Counted from the first letter of the stretch, positions 46,639 through 55,964 are shown. The stretch is 64,000 nucleotides of DNA from Janthinobacterium sp. SUN073 (GCF_030397665.1 NZ_JAPUBT010000010.1:171484-235483); one strand, 5' to 3'. Notes: generated by a model from the sequence alone, not told the origin. A program made the numbers and translations.

Positions 46639-49486
46639 TGTTGCCCAGGTTATTGCTCAAATGGCGGTATATGACATGCCGCAACTCCCACCCAATCACC
46701 CCGTTTTAGATGGCAAGTTTCACCGCTTTGGACCAAAGAAAAAGGGCTGGTACATTCTGCGCGAACTGGTTCTCAAGACCGGCCGCAGGGTCGTCACCGG
46801 AGCTTTCGGTTTCCACCAGGGCGACAACCGCAATACAGTACCTGTCACAGTCGATGCCGAGGCGATGACGGATGACGAGCGCGCGGAGTTTGCGACCAAG
46901 CTGCGCGAGAACGAACAGCGTGAGGCCGAGAAGAAGCAGCGCGAAGCGCAGCTGGCCGCCAACCGTGCGCGCGATCAGTGGATGAAAGCCGCTGGCATCG
47001 CTGTGCAACATCCGTACCTGGACCGCAAGCAGATCGCGGGCGAGGGCGTACGCGTCGACCGCGCCGGATCATTGCTGATACCGCTGCAGCGTGCCGGGCA
47101 GCTGGTTGGTCTGCAGAAGATCGACCAAGCGGGCGAGAAGCGCTACAACGCCGGCATGGACAAGCCTGGCGCGTACCACATGCTTGGACAGCCGCTTGAT
47201 GCAACTGTCATCGCCGTTGGCGAGGGTTACGCCACATGTGCGAGTGCGCGTGCGGCTGCAGCGCTGGCCAGCGCCGACCTGCCTGTGGCCGTGGCTTTTG
47301 ACGCCGGTTCTTTGGCGTCCGTGGCTACCGCTTTGCGCGAGACGTTCCCGTACGCGCATCTGCTGTTTCTTACTGACGATGATGACCAGTTAGTCGAGCG
47401 TTTCATCGAGCGCTTGCTCGAGGACTATCAGGTGCTGGCCGCTGTTCTGATCGACGGCAACTCGCATGTCGTGTTGGCCGACGATGGTGCGGACGTGGAA
47501 GTCACTGCCTGGTGGCGCACCGACGCGGCCGGCGTGCGGTACATCGAGGCGGATGTGCGCACCGGCCGCCGGCAACAGCGCTACACGTTCAAGAATGCCG
47601 GCGTGGCCAGCTGCTCGGCGTTGTGCCGGAAGATGGACCGCACTTCGATGATCATGCCGGTGTTCGCCGACAGGGCGGGGCGCAAGCTGTCGGACTTCAA
47701 CGACCTGCAGATCGAGGAAGGGCTGGAGACGGTGGCGGCGCAACTTGGGGTTGCCATCCTTGCTGCGAAGCAGCCCAAATCTGCTGTTCCCGTTCCTCCT
47801 GCCGCGTCAGCGGCCAATCCAATGGTTTCGCCTGCAGCTGCTCTCGCAGCCATAGGTGCTTCCCCCGTTCCCCCTGCTGCGCAGCAGCCAGATTCAGGCC
47901 TTTCGGATGCTGGCGTACCCGCGCCAGTGCTCGACCTCGGGGTCTTGTTTGCTGAGGGTGTTACCGATGAATCCCCCCCACCCCCTGGTGCGGAGCAGCC
48001 AGCCCGCAGGAGCGCTGTCGACGCAGAGGCGGACGATAGCGATGCGCGCCTTGCTGCAGCGTTGGAGGCAGGGCATGCGGATGGATCGCTGCCTGAGCCT
48101 CCAGATGCGGACGGCTCCGCTTCCGCGCCGGGGGCGGGGGGCGAAGGCAAGCAGGCGAAAGATAAACCGAAGAAGGTGTACGGCGCGGACCACTGGAACC
48201 AGGTGGAGTACGTGTTGAAAAACTTCGTGCTGGTGTATGGCGAAGACCTGGTGTGGGATGTGTCGCAACGCATGCTGATGAAGATATCGAGCATGCGCAC
48301 GATTGTGGCCAATAACGATGTCATGAAGTTTTGGGGCGGCGAAGCTCGGCGCTGGGTACTGAAGAAGAATATCGTTTTCGACCCGCAGGATACGCCGTCG
48401 CCGGCATCGAGCGGCGCCACGGCCACGGTCAACCTGTTCAATGGGTGGAAGATGCAGCCGCGACGCGGCAGCTGCCTGCGCATCCAGACCCTGATCGCTC
48501 ACCTGTGCGACGGCAACGATGCCCTGGTCGAGTGGGTCGAGCGCTGGCTGGCTTACCCGTTGCGCAATCGCGGCGCCAAGATGGAGACGTCGATCATCAT
48601 GCACGGTGACGAGGGTAGCGGTAAGAACTTCTTCTTCGAGAAAGTCATCAAGAAAATCTACGGCGAGTACGGCTATGTGATCGGCAATGCGCAGCTGGAG
48701 AGCCAGTTCAACGACTGGGCATCGATGAAGCTCTTCATGGTGGCGGACGAGGTAGTGACGCGCTCGGAACTCAAGCACATGAAGGGCAAGCTCAAGTACC
48801 TGGTGTCGGGCGACATGATCATCATCAACCCGAAGGGCCTGCCTGAGCATGGCGAGGCCAACCATATGAACTTCGTGTTCCTGTCGAATGAGCTGCAGCC
48901 GCTGGCCCTCGACAAGACAGACCGGCGCTACCTGGTGATCTGGACGCCGCCGGCATTGTCGCGCGAGTTCTATGTCCAGGTGGCCGAAGAGATCGCCAAT
49001 GGCGGCATCGAGGCGTACTACCACTATCTCATGCACGAACTGGATATGGGCGACTTTGACGAGCACACCAAGCCGATCTACACCGACGCCAAGGACGACC
49101 TGATCGAGAAAAGCCTGACGCCAGCCGAGCGCTTCTACCGTGACTGGAGCCGGGGTTTCCTGCCGCTGCCCTTCATCACGTGCGGCGCTACCCAGCTATA
49201 CGACGCCTACAAGGTCTGGTGCGACAAGAGCGGTGAATCGAAGTACATCTCGCAGACCATCTTTTCGCCCACCGTGCTGCGGTACGCCGGCGAGGCGCTG
49301 GAAAAGCACCTGATCAAGTATGAGCTGGGATCGGTGGTCAAGCAACGCAACGTGTTTTTAGCCGGGAAGAAGCCAGAGGGCAAGACGCTTGCAGAGTGGG
49401 CGGCAGATGCATCGGGCCTGTTCGAGAAAAGCTTGAGGGCATACCGGAGTCGCAGCGGGGTTGATGCGGCCGATGTTGAGGGTTAA
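46631..49486 (+). CDS. Phage primase-helicase (TOPRIM plus DUF5906/D5-type helicase)
   Basis: A 951-residue replication protein. Residues about 120-270 form a TOPRIM-type primase module (VIAVGEGYATCASARAAAAL and LLFLTDDDDQ); about 385-515 is an Ala/Pro-rich linker; the C-terminal half is a P4-alpha/D5-like SF3-type ATPase with Walker A HGDEGSGKN (about 658-666), Walker B LFMVADEV and FVFLSNELQPL. No N-terminal zinc-ribbon cysteines are visible. The GTG at 46631 is chosen for the GGGAG eight bases upstream; a TTG at 46625 is too close. It should prime and unwind phage DNA at an origin, possibly the repeat cluster right downstream. Confidence 0.88.
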   Translation: MSDVAQVIAQMAVYDMPQLPPNHPVLDGKFHRFGPKKKGWYILRELVLKTGRRVVTGAFGFHQGDNRNTVPVTVDAEAMTDDERAEFATKLRENEQREAEKKQREAQLAANRARDQWMKAAGIAVQHPYLDRKQIAGEGVRVDRAGSLLIPLQRAGQLVGLQKIDQAGEKRYNAGMDKPGAYHMLGQPLDATVIAVGEGYATCASARAAAALASADLPVAVAFDAGSLASVATALRETFPYAHLLFLTDDDDQLVERFIERLLEDYQVLAAVLIDGNSHVVLADDGADVEVTAWWRTDAAGVRYIEADVRTGRRQQRYTFKNAGVASCSALCRKMDRTSMIMPVFADRAGRKLSDFNDLQIEEGLETVAAQLGVAILAAKQPKSAVPVPPAASAANPMVSPAAALAAIGASPVPPAAQQPDSGLSDAGVPAPVLDLGVLFAEGVTDESPPPPGAEQPARRSAVDAEADDSDARLAAALEAGHADGSLPEPPDADGSASAPGAGGEGKQAKDKPKKVYGADHWNQVEYVLKNFVLVYGEDLVWDVSQRMLMKISSMRTIVANNDVMKFWGGEARRWVLKKNIVFDPQDTPSPASSGATATVNLFNGWKMQPRRGSCLRIQTLIAHLCDGNDALVEWVERWLAYPLRNRGAKMETSIIMHGDEGSGKNFFFEKVIKKIYGEYGYVIGNAQLESQFNDWASMKLFMVADEVVTRSELKHMKGKLKYLVSGDMIIINPKGLPEHGEANHMNFVFLSNELQPLALDKTDRRYLVIWTPPALSREFYVQVAEEIANGGIEAYYHYLMHELDMGDFDEHTKPIYTDAKDDLIEKSLTPAERFYRDWSRGFLPLPFITCGATQLYDAYKVWCDKSGESKYISQTIFSPTVLRYAGEALEKHLIKYELGSVVKQRNVFLAGKKPEGKTLAEWAADASGLFEKSLRAYRSRSGVDAADVEG

Positions 49487-49513
49487 GTCATCACATCGCA
49501 CAAAGCCATCATA

Positions 49514-49734
49514 TCGCAAACCCGCATGGATGCAGGAATGTGATGGGTATGAAGGGTATTACGGGTTCTCGCGCACGCACACATGCGCGCATTGATGGGC
49601 AAGGCCGTTTGAATGTCGATGGTTCGCTGTATTTTTTTTGTCAGAAAGTAGAAAGAAGTAATAACAGTACTCATACCCATCACAAGTCAGTATCCATGCG
49701 GGTTAGCGATGTGATGGGTATGTGATGGGTATGA
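49514..49734. repeat. Iteron-like repeat cluster, candidate phage replication origin
   Basis: The 300-base gap after the primase gene has no gene but holds four copies of TGTGATGGGTATG: 49539-49552 (plus), 49671-49684 (minus), 49710-49722 and 49721-49734 (plus, overlapping). In addition, 49514-49533 and 49690-49709 form a near-perfect 20-base inverted repeat around AACCCGCATGGAT. Between them is an AT-rich stretch (49628-49670, with a T8 run). Iterons plus AT-rich region beside a helicase gene is the expected origin layout; function is inferred. Confidence 0.55.
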
Positions 49735-49790
49735 CGGGTTTAAGAATTGTAGTGGTTCCGATCAAAAAGTAGTACGTGGAGGTCGAGGCG

Positions 49791-50081
49791 ATGAGCGGGA
49801 AAGCAAGAATGCGCGAAGCGATGCCGGTAACAGCGGCCTGGATCGACAAGATGCGCGAGGTGTTTGGGACTGAGGCGGTCGACAGTGCGATACGACGAGG
49901 CATGCGAGGGCAACAGGGGTTTCATGCAATGGAAGGCGGTCATGAAGTTGGTACCCCGGTTTATCGGAGCGTGAGGATAGGCCGGCATGTGGTGGCAGTG
50001 GAGTATGAATCACGGAGTGGGCAAGTGGCATGGCAGGCAGCATTGGATCAGCAGGCGATTGAAAATGAGAAAAGGGGCTAG
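49791..50081 (+). CDS. Hypothetical phage protein, 96 residues
   Basis: MSGKARMREAMPVTAAWIDK at the N-terminus, then VFGTEAVDSAIRRGMRGQ. The ATG at 49791 has GGAGG eight bases upstream; a GTG at 49776 is also in frame. Family not recognised. Followed after three bases by the next gene. Confidence 0.65.
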   Translation: MSGKARMREAMPVTAAWIDKMREVFGTEAVDSAIRRGMRGQQGFHAMEGGHEVGTPVYRSVRIGRHVVAVEYESRSGQVAWQAALDQQAIENEKRG

Positions 50082-50084
50082 GCG

Positions 50085-50732
50085 ATGGAAGTGAAAGCGG
50101 AAGAAGCTGTATTTGAAAATGTGGGCCAGGCGGTGCATGTGTCGTTTCTGATCATGGCCCAGGAGGCAAAGCAGGATGCGCCGTTGCGGGCGGCACTGAT
50201 CAAGGCGATGGAGTCGGTGCAGTTGAGCGGACGTCAGCGTTGCTGGCTGGAGCAGCTGCGCGGCACGGCGTCGGGAACAATTAACTTCGGCGGCCTGGAT
50301 GGCAACGAGGTGCGCGCCCAGTGCGCCCTGGTGCTGCAGGCGGTAAAGCATCGGCTGCCGAAAACGGAAATGTGGGTGCTGCAGGCAAAGTACGGGCAGA
50401 CGGATTTCGAGGATATTGATGGTCATCGCCGCTTTGCTTTCTCGGTTGAACGCATCGAGGCCATTAAGGGATTGGCGGATTGGTTCCGGCCAATGTTTCC
50501 TGGGCTGAACCCGCATGCAGTCGACTGCATGCTGGGGCGATTGTTCGCCAACCATAAGCAGCTGGATATCACGGTGCGTGACCTGGCCAAGTCATTTGGT
50601 GCAAGCCACATGACTTATCAGCGGGCATCGACGAAGATGCACGGGCATGTGCGGGAGCTTGAGGAGATGGCATTGAACCGCCTCGCTCCAAGCTTTGTTG
50701 CTGATGGCGTGGTTGAGGAGTTTTTGCAATAG
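50085..50732 (+). CDS. Possible late-gene regulator (unassigned), 215 residues
   Basis: I recognise no firm family. The protein is helical; the C-terminal third reads as a sigma/helix-turn-helix-like segment (LDITVRDLAKSFGASHMTYQ, then RASTKMHGHVRELEEMAL). It is the last gene before two terminators and the packaging genes, where phages usually encode their late activator or antiterminator (Q, RinA-like). That role would fit the many internal terminators of the late operon but is only an inference. Confidence 0.55.
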   Translation: MEVKAEEAVFENVGQAVHVSFLIMAQEAKQDAPLRAALIKAMESVQLSGRQRCWLEQLRGTASGTINFGGLDGNEVRAQCALVLQAVKHRLPKTEMWVLQAKYGQTDFEDIDGHRRFAFSVERIEAIKGLADWFRPMFPGLNPHAVDCMLGRLFANHKQLDITVRDLAKSFGASHMTYQRASTKMHGHVRELEEMALNRLAPSFVADGVVEEFLQ

Positions 50733-50792
50733 CTTGACGCGGCTGTTACAGCGGGTGTATATTTCGGTCATTCTCGCAGCAGTAACGCCTAA

Positions 50793-50815
50793 AGCCCGCA
50801 CAAGCGGGCTTTTTT
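50793..50815 (+). terminator. Terminator ahead of the late region
   Basis: AGCCCGC-ACAA-GCGGGCT followed by six T, 60 bases after the regulator-like gene. Confidence 0.85.
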
Positions 50816-50903
50816 GCGTTTAGCGATACGATTTTTCAACAGCGAAAGAGGTGATCTATCTCGATCCGCTCCATAGCGGGGGATACATTCGTTTCTGGTG
50901 CTT

Positions 50904-50926
50904 GCCCACTTCGGTGGGCTTTTTTA
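50904..50926 (+). terminator. Second terminator ahead of the late region
   Basis: GCCCAC-TTCG-GTGGGC with a stable UUCG loop and seven T. The gap from 50733 to 51047 holds these two hairpins and the palindrome at 50998 and no gene. Confidence 0.88.
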
Positions 50927-50997
50927 TTTGTGTTGATGATAGTGCCCCAGGGCGCACGCATCAACCACAAGGCGGCTGCGTTTCTTGTGGGGCGTTT

Positions 50998-51015
50998 TGT
51001 GCAGACGTCTGCACA
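50998..51015. other. 18-base palindrome TGTGCAGACGTCTGCACA, copy 2
   Basis: Perfect palindrome 33 bases before the HNH endonuclease start, in the late leader. Its central 16 bases also occur at 42631-42646. Confidence 0.65.
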
Positions 51016-51047
51016 TCATCGCTGCCAAGGCATTTCTAGGTGATTCC

Positions 51048-51473
51048 ATGGCCAGTTCAGCGAAGAGTATTTGCCGTCATGCCGGTTGCGGGGTTTTGAT
51101 CGCAGCACCAGGTCGCTGCGACAAGCACAAGAAGCAGATGCAAGTGATGGACGCAGCAGCACGCGGCACGGCGCACGAGCGTGGATACACATCTGCGTGG
51201 GTAAAGGCGCGTGCAGGTTACCTGGCCAAGCATCCGCTTTGCCAGCATTGCATGAACGAGGGCCGCGTCGTTGCGGCTTCGGTGGTCGACCACATCATCA
51301 ACCACAAGCTGAAGGCCGCGATGGATAGTGGTGATGCAGCGGCCATTGTCAAAGCCAGGGCCCTGTTTTGGGACAGCGAAGGCAACTGGCAGCCGCTGTG
51401 CAAGACCCACCATGACATCAAGACCGCGACCGAGGACGGTGCGTTCGGACGGTGGAAAAATGTTACTAATTAG
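51048..51473 (+). CDS. HNH endonuclease of the packaging module
   Basis: A 141-residue nuclease: zinc-type Cys pairs (CRHAGCG near the N-terminus, PLCQHCMNEGR), the HNH core VVDHIINHKLKA and the closing NWQPLCKTHHDIKT. In HK97-like phages with P27-type small terminase, such HNH proteins sit next to terS and assist terminase in cos cleavage; a cos site may therefore lie nearby. AGGTGA precedes the ATG; the longer ORF from 50985 is not needed. Confidence 0.88.
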   Translation: MASSAKSICRHAGCGVLIAAPGRCDKHKKQMQVMDAAARGTAHERGYTSAWVKARAGYLAKHPLCQHCMNEGRVVAASVVDHIINHKLKAAMDSGDAAAIVKARALFWDSEGNWQPLCKTHHDIKTATEDGAFGRWKNVTN

Positions 51474-51629
51474 AAATGTTTCAATGGTGCATCGAATTAC
51501 ATCGATGTTGTTGCGTAAAGGCAACATATTTCACCCAAGAAATGTTACCCGGGGGCATCAAAAAGTCAAACCCGAAAACGTCAAAGACCGGCCATATAGT
51601 CGAATTTTCGCAAGCGCGTTATTTTAGGA

Positions 51630-51639
51630 GGGGGGGGGG
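51630..51639 (+). promoter_or_regulatory. G10 tract inside the terS ribosome-binding site
   Basis: TTAGGA is followed by ten G and TAT, then the terS ATG at 51643. The run is the spacer between Shine-Dalgarno and start, or itself part of the pairing. Slippage would change spacing. The 51474-51642 gap holds no gene. Confidence 0.6.
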
Positions 51640-51642
51640 TAT

Positions 51643-52209
51643 ATGGGACGTAAAGCAAAACCGAGTGCCCTGCGCGCCATCGATGGAAATGCAGGACGGC
51701 GCCCGGTCAACAAGAACGAATTTCGCCCCGTCGCTGAAGCGCCGGATTGTCCACGCCATTTGAAGGGTGAGGCAAAAAAGGAATGGGTGCGGGTGTGCGC
51801 CGAGCTGGCTGCTTATCAGATGGTTTCGGCTATGGACCGTGGCGCGCTTGCGATGCTGTGCACACAGTGGGGCCGCTATGTCGAAGCCGAGGACATGATC
51901 GCTGCGGCGGCGAAGGATATCCCAGGAAGTGGCGGCTTCAGCACGGTCACTTCCAATGGCAACACGGTTCACTCGATTGCGCTGATGGCCAGCAATCGTG
52001 CAATCGAGTTGTACCACAAGCTCTGCAGCGATTTCGGTTTGACCCCGTCGTCGCGAGTCAACCTGGCGCCGGCCACGACCCAGCTGTCGCTGTTCGCTCC
52101 AACTATTGTGGGTGCCGACCCGGTGCCAATCGTTGGCGCGGACACGCCGCCGATAGACCCCAATGCACCACCGAACGTGAAGAGCCTGGGGAACTTCAGT
52201 AAAAGGTAA
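51643..52209 (+). CDS. Terminase small subunit, P27 family
   Basis: A 188-residue DNA-recognition subunit of the packaging motor. Typical P27-type start MGRKAKPSALRAIDGNAGRR and PVAEAPDCPRHLKGEAKKEW; C-terminal tail with VKSLGNFSKR. It should bind cos or pac DNA and recruit the large subunit encoded two bases downstream. The start is fixed by the preceding purine-rich tract. Confidence 0.9.
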   Translation: MGRKAKPSALRAIDGNAGRRPVNKNEFRPVAEAPDCPRHLKGEAKKEWVRVCAELAAYQMVSAMDRGALAMLCTQWGRYVEAEDMIAAAAKDIPGSGGFSTVTSNGNTVHSIALMASNRAIELYHKLCSDFGLTPSSRVNLAPATTQLSLFAPTIVGADPVPIVGADTPPIDPNAPPNVKSLGNFSKR

Positions 52210-52211
52210 CT

Positions 52212-53948
52212 ATGGACTTCATCGAACGCGCACTGCGGTATGCAAAGTCCGTGGTCGAGGGAGATGTAGTTGCCGGTAAGTGGGAAAAAGCGGCGTGCCA
52301 GCGCTACCTGGATGACCTGGATAGGCAGGAAACAGACTGGCCCTATCGGCTAGACCATGCTGAAGGTACCCGGATCTGCGAATTTATCGAGCTATTACCG
52401 CACGTCGAGGGGGAGTGGGGAAAGCCGATATGGGTGGGGCAGGTGAAAACCTACCAGAAGATCAGGCTGGAAGACTGGCAGGTATTCATCCTGGTCAACC
52501 TGTTCGGCTGGCTGGACAAGATCACGGGCCTGCGCCGTTTCCGGCGGGCATATGAGGAGGTGGCCCGAAAGAATGCGAAGTCGACCATGGCGGCAGGCAT
52601 CGCGCTGTATCTGGTGGCGGCGGACGATGAGTCCGGCGCCCAGGTCTACAGTTTCGCCACGAAGAAGGAGCAGGCAAAGATTGTCTGGTCGACTGCCGCT
52701 GCGATGATGCAGCGTGAGCCTGACTTTGGCCAGCTGGGCCTGCAGGCCAACAAGTCATCGATCTACAACACCGAGACCAATAGTAAATTCGAGCCGCTGG
52801 CGCGTGGTTTCGACTCGCTCGACGGTCTCAATACGCACGGATTTATTGCCGACGAGCTGCATGCGCAGAAGGATCGCGGCCTGTACGACGTGGTCGATTC
52901 ATCCACTGGGGCGCGTTCCCAGCCGCTCGGGTTTGCGATCACCACGGCGGGTAGCGACCGTGCGGGGGTCTGCTACGAGCAGCGCAGCTATGCGTGCATG
53001 ATCTTGAATACCACTTTGCATGCTCATGACGGCATGGGATACAAGGTGGCCGGCGAAGTGGCCGTCGACGATACGGTGTTTTGCATCATCTTTACTCTGG
53101 ACGAAGGAGACGACTGGGCAGACGAAACGGTTTGGCGCAAGGCTAATCCTAACCTGGGTGTATCGGTCAAGCTGGGCGACATGCGCGCCGCCTGCAGCAA
53201 AGCACAAAAGATGATGAGCGCCCAGAACGAGTTCCTGACCAAGCGCGTCAACATATGGGTCAACGCCGATAGCGCCTGGATGGACATGAGGGCGTGGGAG
53301 GCATGCTACGACCCTGAAATGAAGATCAGCCAGTTCATTGGCCAGGAAGTAATCGCGTCGCATGACTTGGCCAGCAAGGTGGACATCGCGGCCAAGATGA
53401 AGCTGTTCTGGCGCGAGATCGATGGCGTGCAGCATTACTACGCATTTGGCACCTACTGGTTGAACGAGGCGGCCATCGAGGCTGGCACGAACTCCCAGTA
53501 CAAAGGCTGGGCAAGCGCTGGTCATATCGTTTCGACGCCAGGCAACGTTACCGACTTTGGCGTCATCGAAGACGACCTGTTGGCTGACCACGAAATGTTC
53601 ACGCTGACCGACGCTCCCTACGACCCGTTTCAAGCGACCCAGTTCAGCCAGCGAATGGTCGCTGCCAGCCTGCCTATGATCGAGGTGGGTGCAACCGTGA
53701 AGAATTTTAGCGAGCCGATGAAGTGGCTGGAGGCGCTGGTACTGGAAGGCCGCTTTCACCATGACGGTGACCCCGTGTTGACCTGGATGGTCAGCAATAC
53801 AGTCTGCCACCGCGACGCGAAGGAAAACATATTCCCGAACAAGGAACGGCTGGAAAACAAGATCGATGGCGTTGTGGCGCTGATCATGTGCCTGAACCGG
53901 GCAATGATCCTTCACCCTGACGAAACTGTACAAATTATTTCCCTGTAA
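52212..53948 (+). CDS. terL: Terminase large subunit (HK97/Terminase_1 type)
   Basis: A 578-residue ATPase-nuclease that fills the capsid and cuts the genome. The Walker-A-like motif is VARKNAKST (residues 117-125), Walker B GFIADEL (210-216, Asp214-Glu215), followed by the C-terminal RNase-H-like nuclease with ASHDLASKVDIAA (Asp residues) and FPNKERLENKIDGVVALIM near the end. Full length for the family. Terminase-portal-protease-capsid order follows, as in HK97. Confidence 0.94.
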   Translation: MDFIERALRYAKSVVEGDVVAGKWEKAACQRYLDDLDRQETDWPYRLDHAEGTRICEFIELLPHVEGEWGKPIWVGQVKTYQKIRLEDWQVFILVNLFGWLDKITGLRRFRRAYEEVARKNAKSTMAAGIALYLVAADDESGAQVYSFATKKEQAKIVWSTAAAMMQREPDFGQLGLQANKSSIYNTETNSKFEPLARGFDSLDGLNTHGFIADELHAQKDRGLYDVVDSSTGARSQPLGFAITTAGSDRAGVCYEQRSYACMILNTTLHAHDGMGYKVAGEVAVDDTVFCIIFTLDEGDDWADETVWRKANPNLGVSVKLGDMRAACSKAQKMMSAQNEFLTKRVNIWVNADSAWMDMRAWEACYDPEMKISQFIGQEVIASHDLASKVDIAAKMKLFWREIDGVQHYYAFGTYWLNEAAIEAGTNSQYKGWASAGHIVSTPGNVTDFGVIEDDLLADHEMFTLTDAPYDPFQATQFSQRMVAASLPMIEVGATVKNFSEPMKWLEALVLEGRFHHDGDPVLTWMVSNTVCHRDAKENIFPNKERLENKIDGVVALIMCLNRAMILHPDETVQIISL

Positions 53949-53962
53949 GGCGGCTGAGCATA

Positions 53963-55273
53963 ATGATTAATCCAATACGAGCGCTCGCAGCCATGTGGGC
54001 GGGTGGCGCGCCAAGTACGGCAGTGGTGGAGCGGATCGAACCTGGGGGGGTAGATGTTGAAAACTCCGTCACGGTGACCAGGTCGAGCGACCCGCAGATT
54101 ATCGCCGTGCTGGGCGGTGCCGAGTCGACCAGTGGGTTTGCCGTTACACCTGACTCATCGATGCGCGTGTCAGCGGTTTTCGCAGCGGTGCGCCTCCTAG
54201 CCGGAACCTTGGCATCGATTCCAGTGTCGATTTATCGTGAGTCGGACGGTAAGCGAGAGAGCATTCAGCCGGATTTGTGGTGGCTGCTAAACGAGGAACC
54301 GATCGGCAATTGGACTGCTGCGGCGATGTGGAGTTGGGTCATGCAAAGCCGCATGATGCGCGGCGATGGCTATGTGGAGATCGTTCGCGCCGGCGCCGGC
54401 ATCCGTTCTCTACGCCCACTTCACCCGGACGCGGTTTTTGGTCGCAAGGTCGGCGACTACCTGGTGTATAGCGTTACAAGGGACGATGGCAGCGTTTACG
54501 CAGTGCATCAGGATGACATGTTGCACTTTACCGGGTTTGGCTTTAACGGTATCCGCAGCATGTCCGCCATCCAGTGGGGCGCCTTCCAGTCCATCGGGAT
54601 CTCGCTGGCTGCCGATACCTTCTCTGGAAGCTTCTTTGCAAATGGCGCGGCACCGAAGCATGTGCTCAAGGCACAGGCCAAGCTGGACCCGGAGCAAATC
54701 GAGTTACTTCGCGCGGAATATCTGAAGAAGTACGCAGGTGCCCGTAACGCCGGCACGCCGATGGTGCTGCCAAATGGTGTCGACCTCAAAGAGATGAGCA
54801 TGACGTCCGTCGACGCGCAGCTGCTGGAGTCACGCAAGTTTCAAATTGTCGATATCGCCCGTGCATTCGGCGTGCCGGCACACATGATTGGCGCCCAGGA
54901 GTCCACAAGTTCGTGGGGTTCGGGAGTACAGGCGCAAACCCTGGGCTTTATCAAATTCTCCATGCAGGCCCATCTGGACATTGCCCGACAGGAACTTAAC
55001 CGCAAGCTGTTCCGCCGTGCCTCGCCGTTTGTGGAACACAAGATGGAATCGCTAATGGCCGGTGACTCTAAGGCTGAAGGCGACTATTTGCGTCAGTGTG
55101 TCGGTGGCTCGCAGGGGCCAGGCTGGATGACGATCAACGAAGTGCGCCGCGTCAAAAACTTGCCTCCTGTACCTGGTGGCGATGTTCTGTTCCGGCCAGA
55201 CAACTTGGCGCTCGCCGCCTCTGAACCCTCAATCAAGGATGATGATGAAAAAACTGGTGCAACTGATTCGTAA
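53963..55273 (+). CDS. Portal protein, HK97 family
   Basis: A 436-residue protein forming the dodecameric DNA gate of the head. Family strings: SAVFAAVRLLAGTLASIPVS, DDMLHFTGFGFNGIRSMSAI, FFANGAAPKHVLKAQAKLD, and MTINEVRRVKNLPPVPGGDV near the end. The last about 29 bases overlap the protease gene, so the two are coupled. Confidence 0.93.
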   Translation: MINPIRALAAMWAGGAPSTAVVERIEPGGVDVENSVTVTRSSDPQIIAVLGGAESTSGFAVTPDSSMRVSAVFAAVRLLAGTLASIPVSIYRESDGKRESIQPDLWWLLNEEPIGNWTAAAMWSWVMQSRMMRGDGYVEIVRAGAGIRSLRPLHPDAVFGRKVGDYLVYSVTRDDGSVYAVHQDDMLHFTGFGFNGIRSMSAIQWGAFQSIGISLAADTFSGSFFANGAAPKHVLKAQAKLDPEQIELLRAEYLKKYAGARNAGTPMVLPNGVDLKEMSMTSVDAQLLESRKFQIVDIARAFGVPAHMIGAQESTSSWGSGVQAQTLGFIKFSMQAHLDIARQELNRKLFRRASPFVEHKMESLMAGDSKAEGDYLRQCVGGSQGPGWMTINEVRRVKNLPPVPGGDVLFRPDNLALAASEPSIKDDDEKTGATDS

Positions 55274-55940
55274 CAATGCTGGGCGTGAGCCGGCCAAGAT
55301 TCGCGCTGAAGGCGAGGATGCCACTCTGTTCCTGTATGAGGTCATCGATCCTTACTGGGGTGTTGGTGCTGCAGAGTTCAACAAGGCGCTCGCCGGCCTG
55401 AACGGGAAAAAGGTGACGCTGCGCGTCAATTCGCCAGGCGGTGACGTGTTCGACGGGCGGGCCATGGCGGCGGCGATTGCTCAGCACGGCAATGTGCATG
55501 CGGTAATCGAAGGCTTGGCGGCTAGTGCCGCCACCTACGTGACTGCCGCCTGCGCCACGGTGACTATCGCGGCCGGCAGCTTCTACATGATCCACGAAGC
55601 CTGGACCATGGCCTACGGTAACAAGGGCGACCTGACCCAGACGGCTGCGCTGCTCGGCAAGATCGATGACTCCATCGTGGCCGATTATGCCAAGAAGACA
55701 GGCAAGTCCAACGACGAAATCATCGCATGGATGCAGGCCGAGACCTGGTTCACGGCCGAGGAAGCTGTTGCGAATGGTTTTGTCGACTCCATCAGCGAGG
55801 TCGCCAAAGTGGAAAACAAGTGGAACCTCTCGGCATATAACAACGCGCCGCAAGTCGAAGATGCGGGCGCGGATGCCTTGCAGTGGGAGGCTACCCGCCA
55901 GCGCAACATGAACCGGTTGCGTCTGCACGAAATCGGATAA
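55245..55940 (+). CDS. ClpP-like prohead protease (S14 family)
   Basis: A 231-residue serine protease for capsid maturation. LRVNSPGGDVFDGRAMAAAI, the nucleophile Ser94 in EGLAASAATYV and His117 in FYMIHEAW are in place. Three ATGs lie in a row (55239, 55242, 55245); AAGGA spacing favours the third. The frame upstream from 55176 overlaps the portal and is not used. It is short compared with protease-scaffold fusions; a separate scaffold is not seen, and the coiled N-terminus of the capsid protein may serve that role. Confidence 0.92.
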   Translation: MKKLVQLIRNNAGREPAKIRAEGEDATLFLYEVIDPYWGVGAAEFNKALAGLNGKKVTLRVNSPGGDVFDGRAMAAAIAQHGNVHAVIEGLAASAATYVTAACATVTIAAGSFYMIHEAWTMAYGNKGDLTQTAALLGKIDDSIVADYAKKTGKSNDEIIAWMQAETWFTAEEAVANGFVDSISEVAKVENKWNLSAYNNAPQVEDAGADALQWEATRQRNMNRLRLHEIG

Positions 55941-55964
55941 CGCGCTCGCGCAATCCTGATACCG

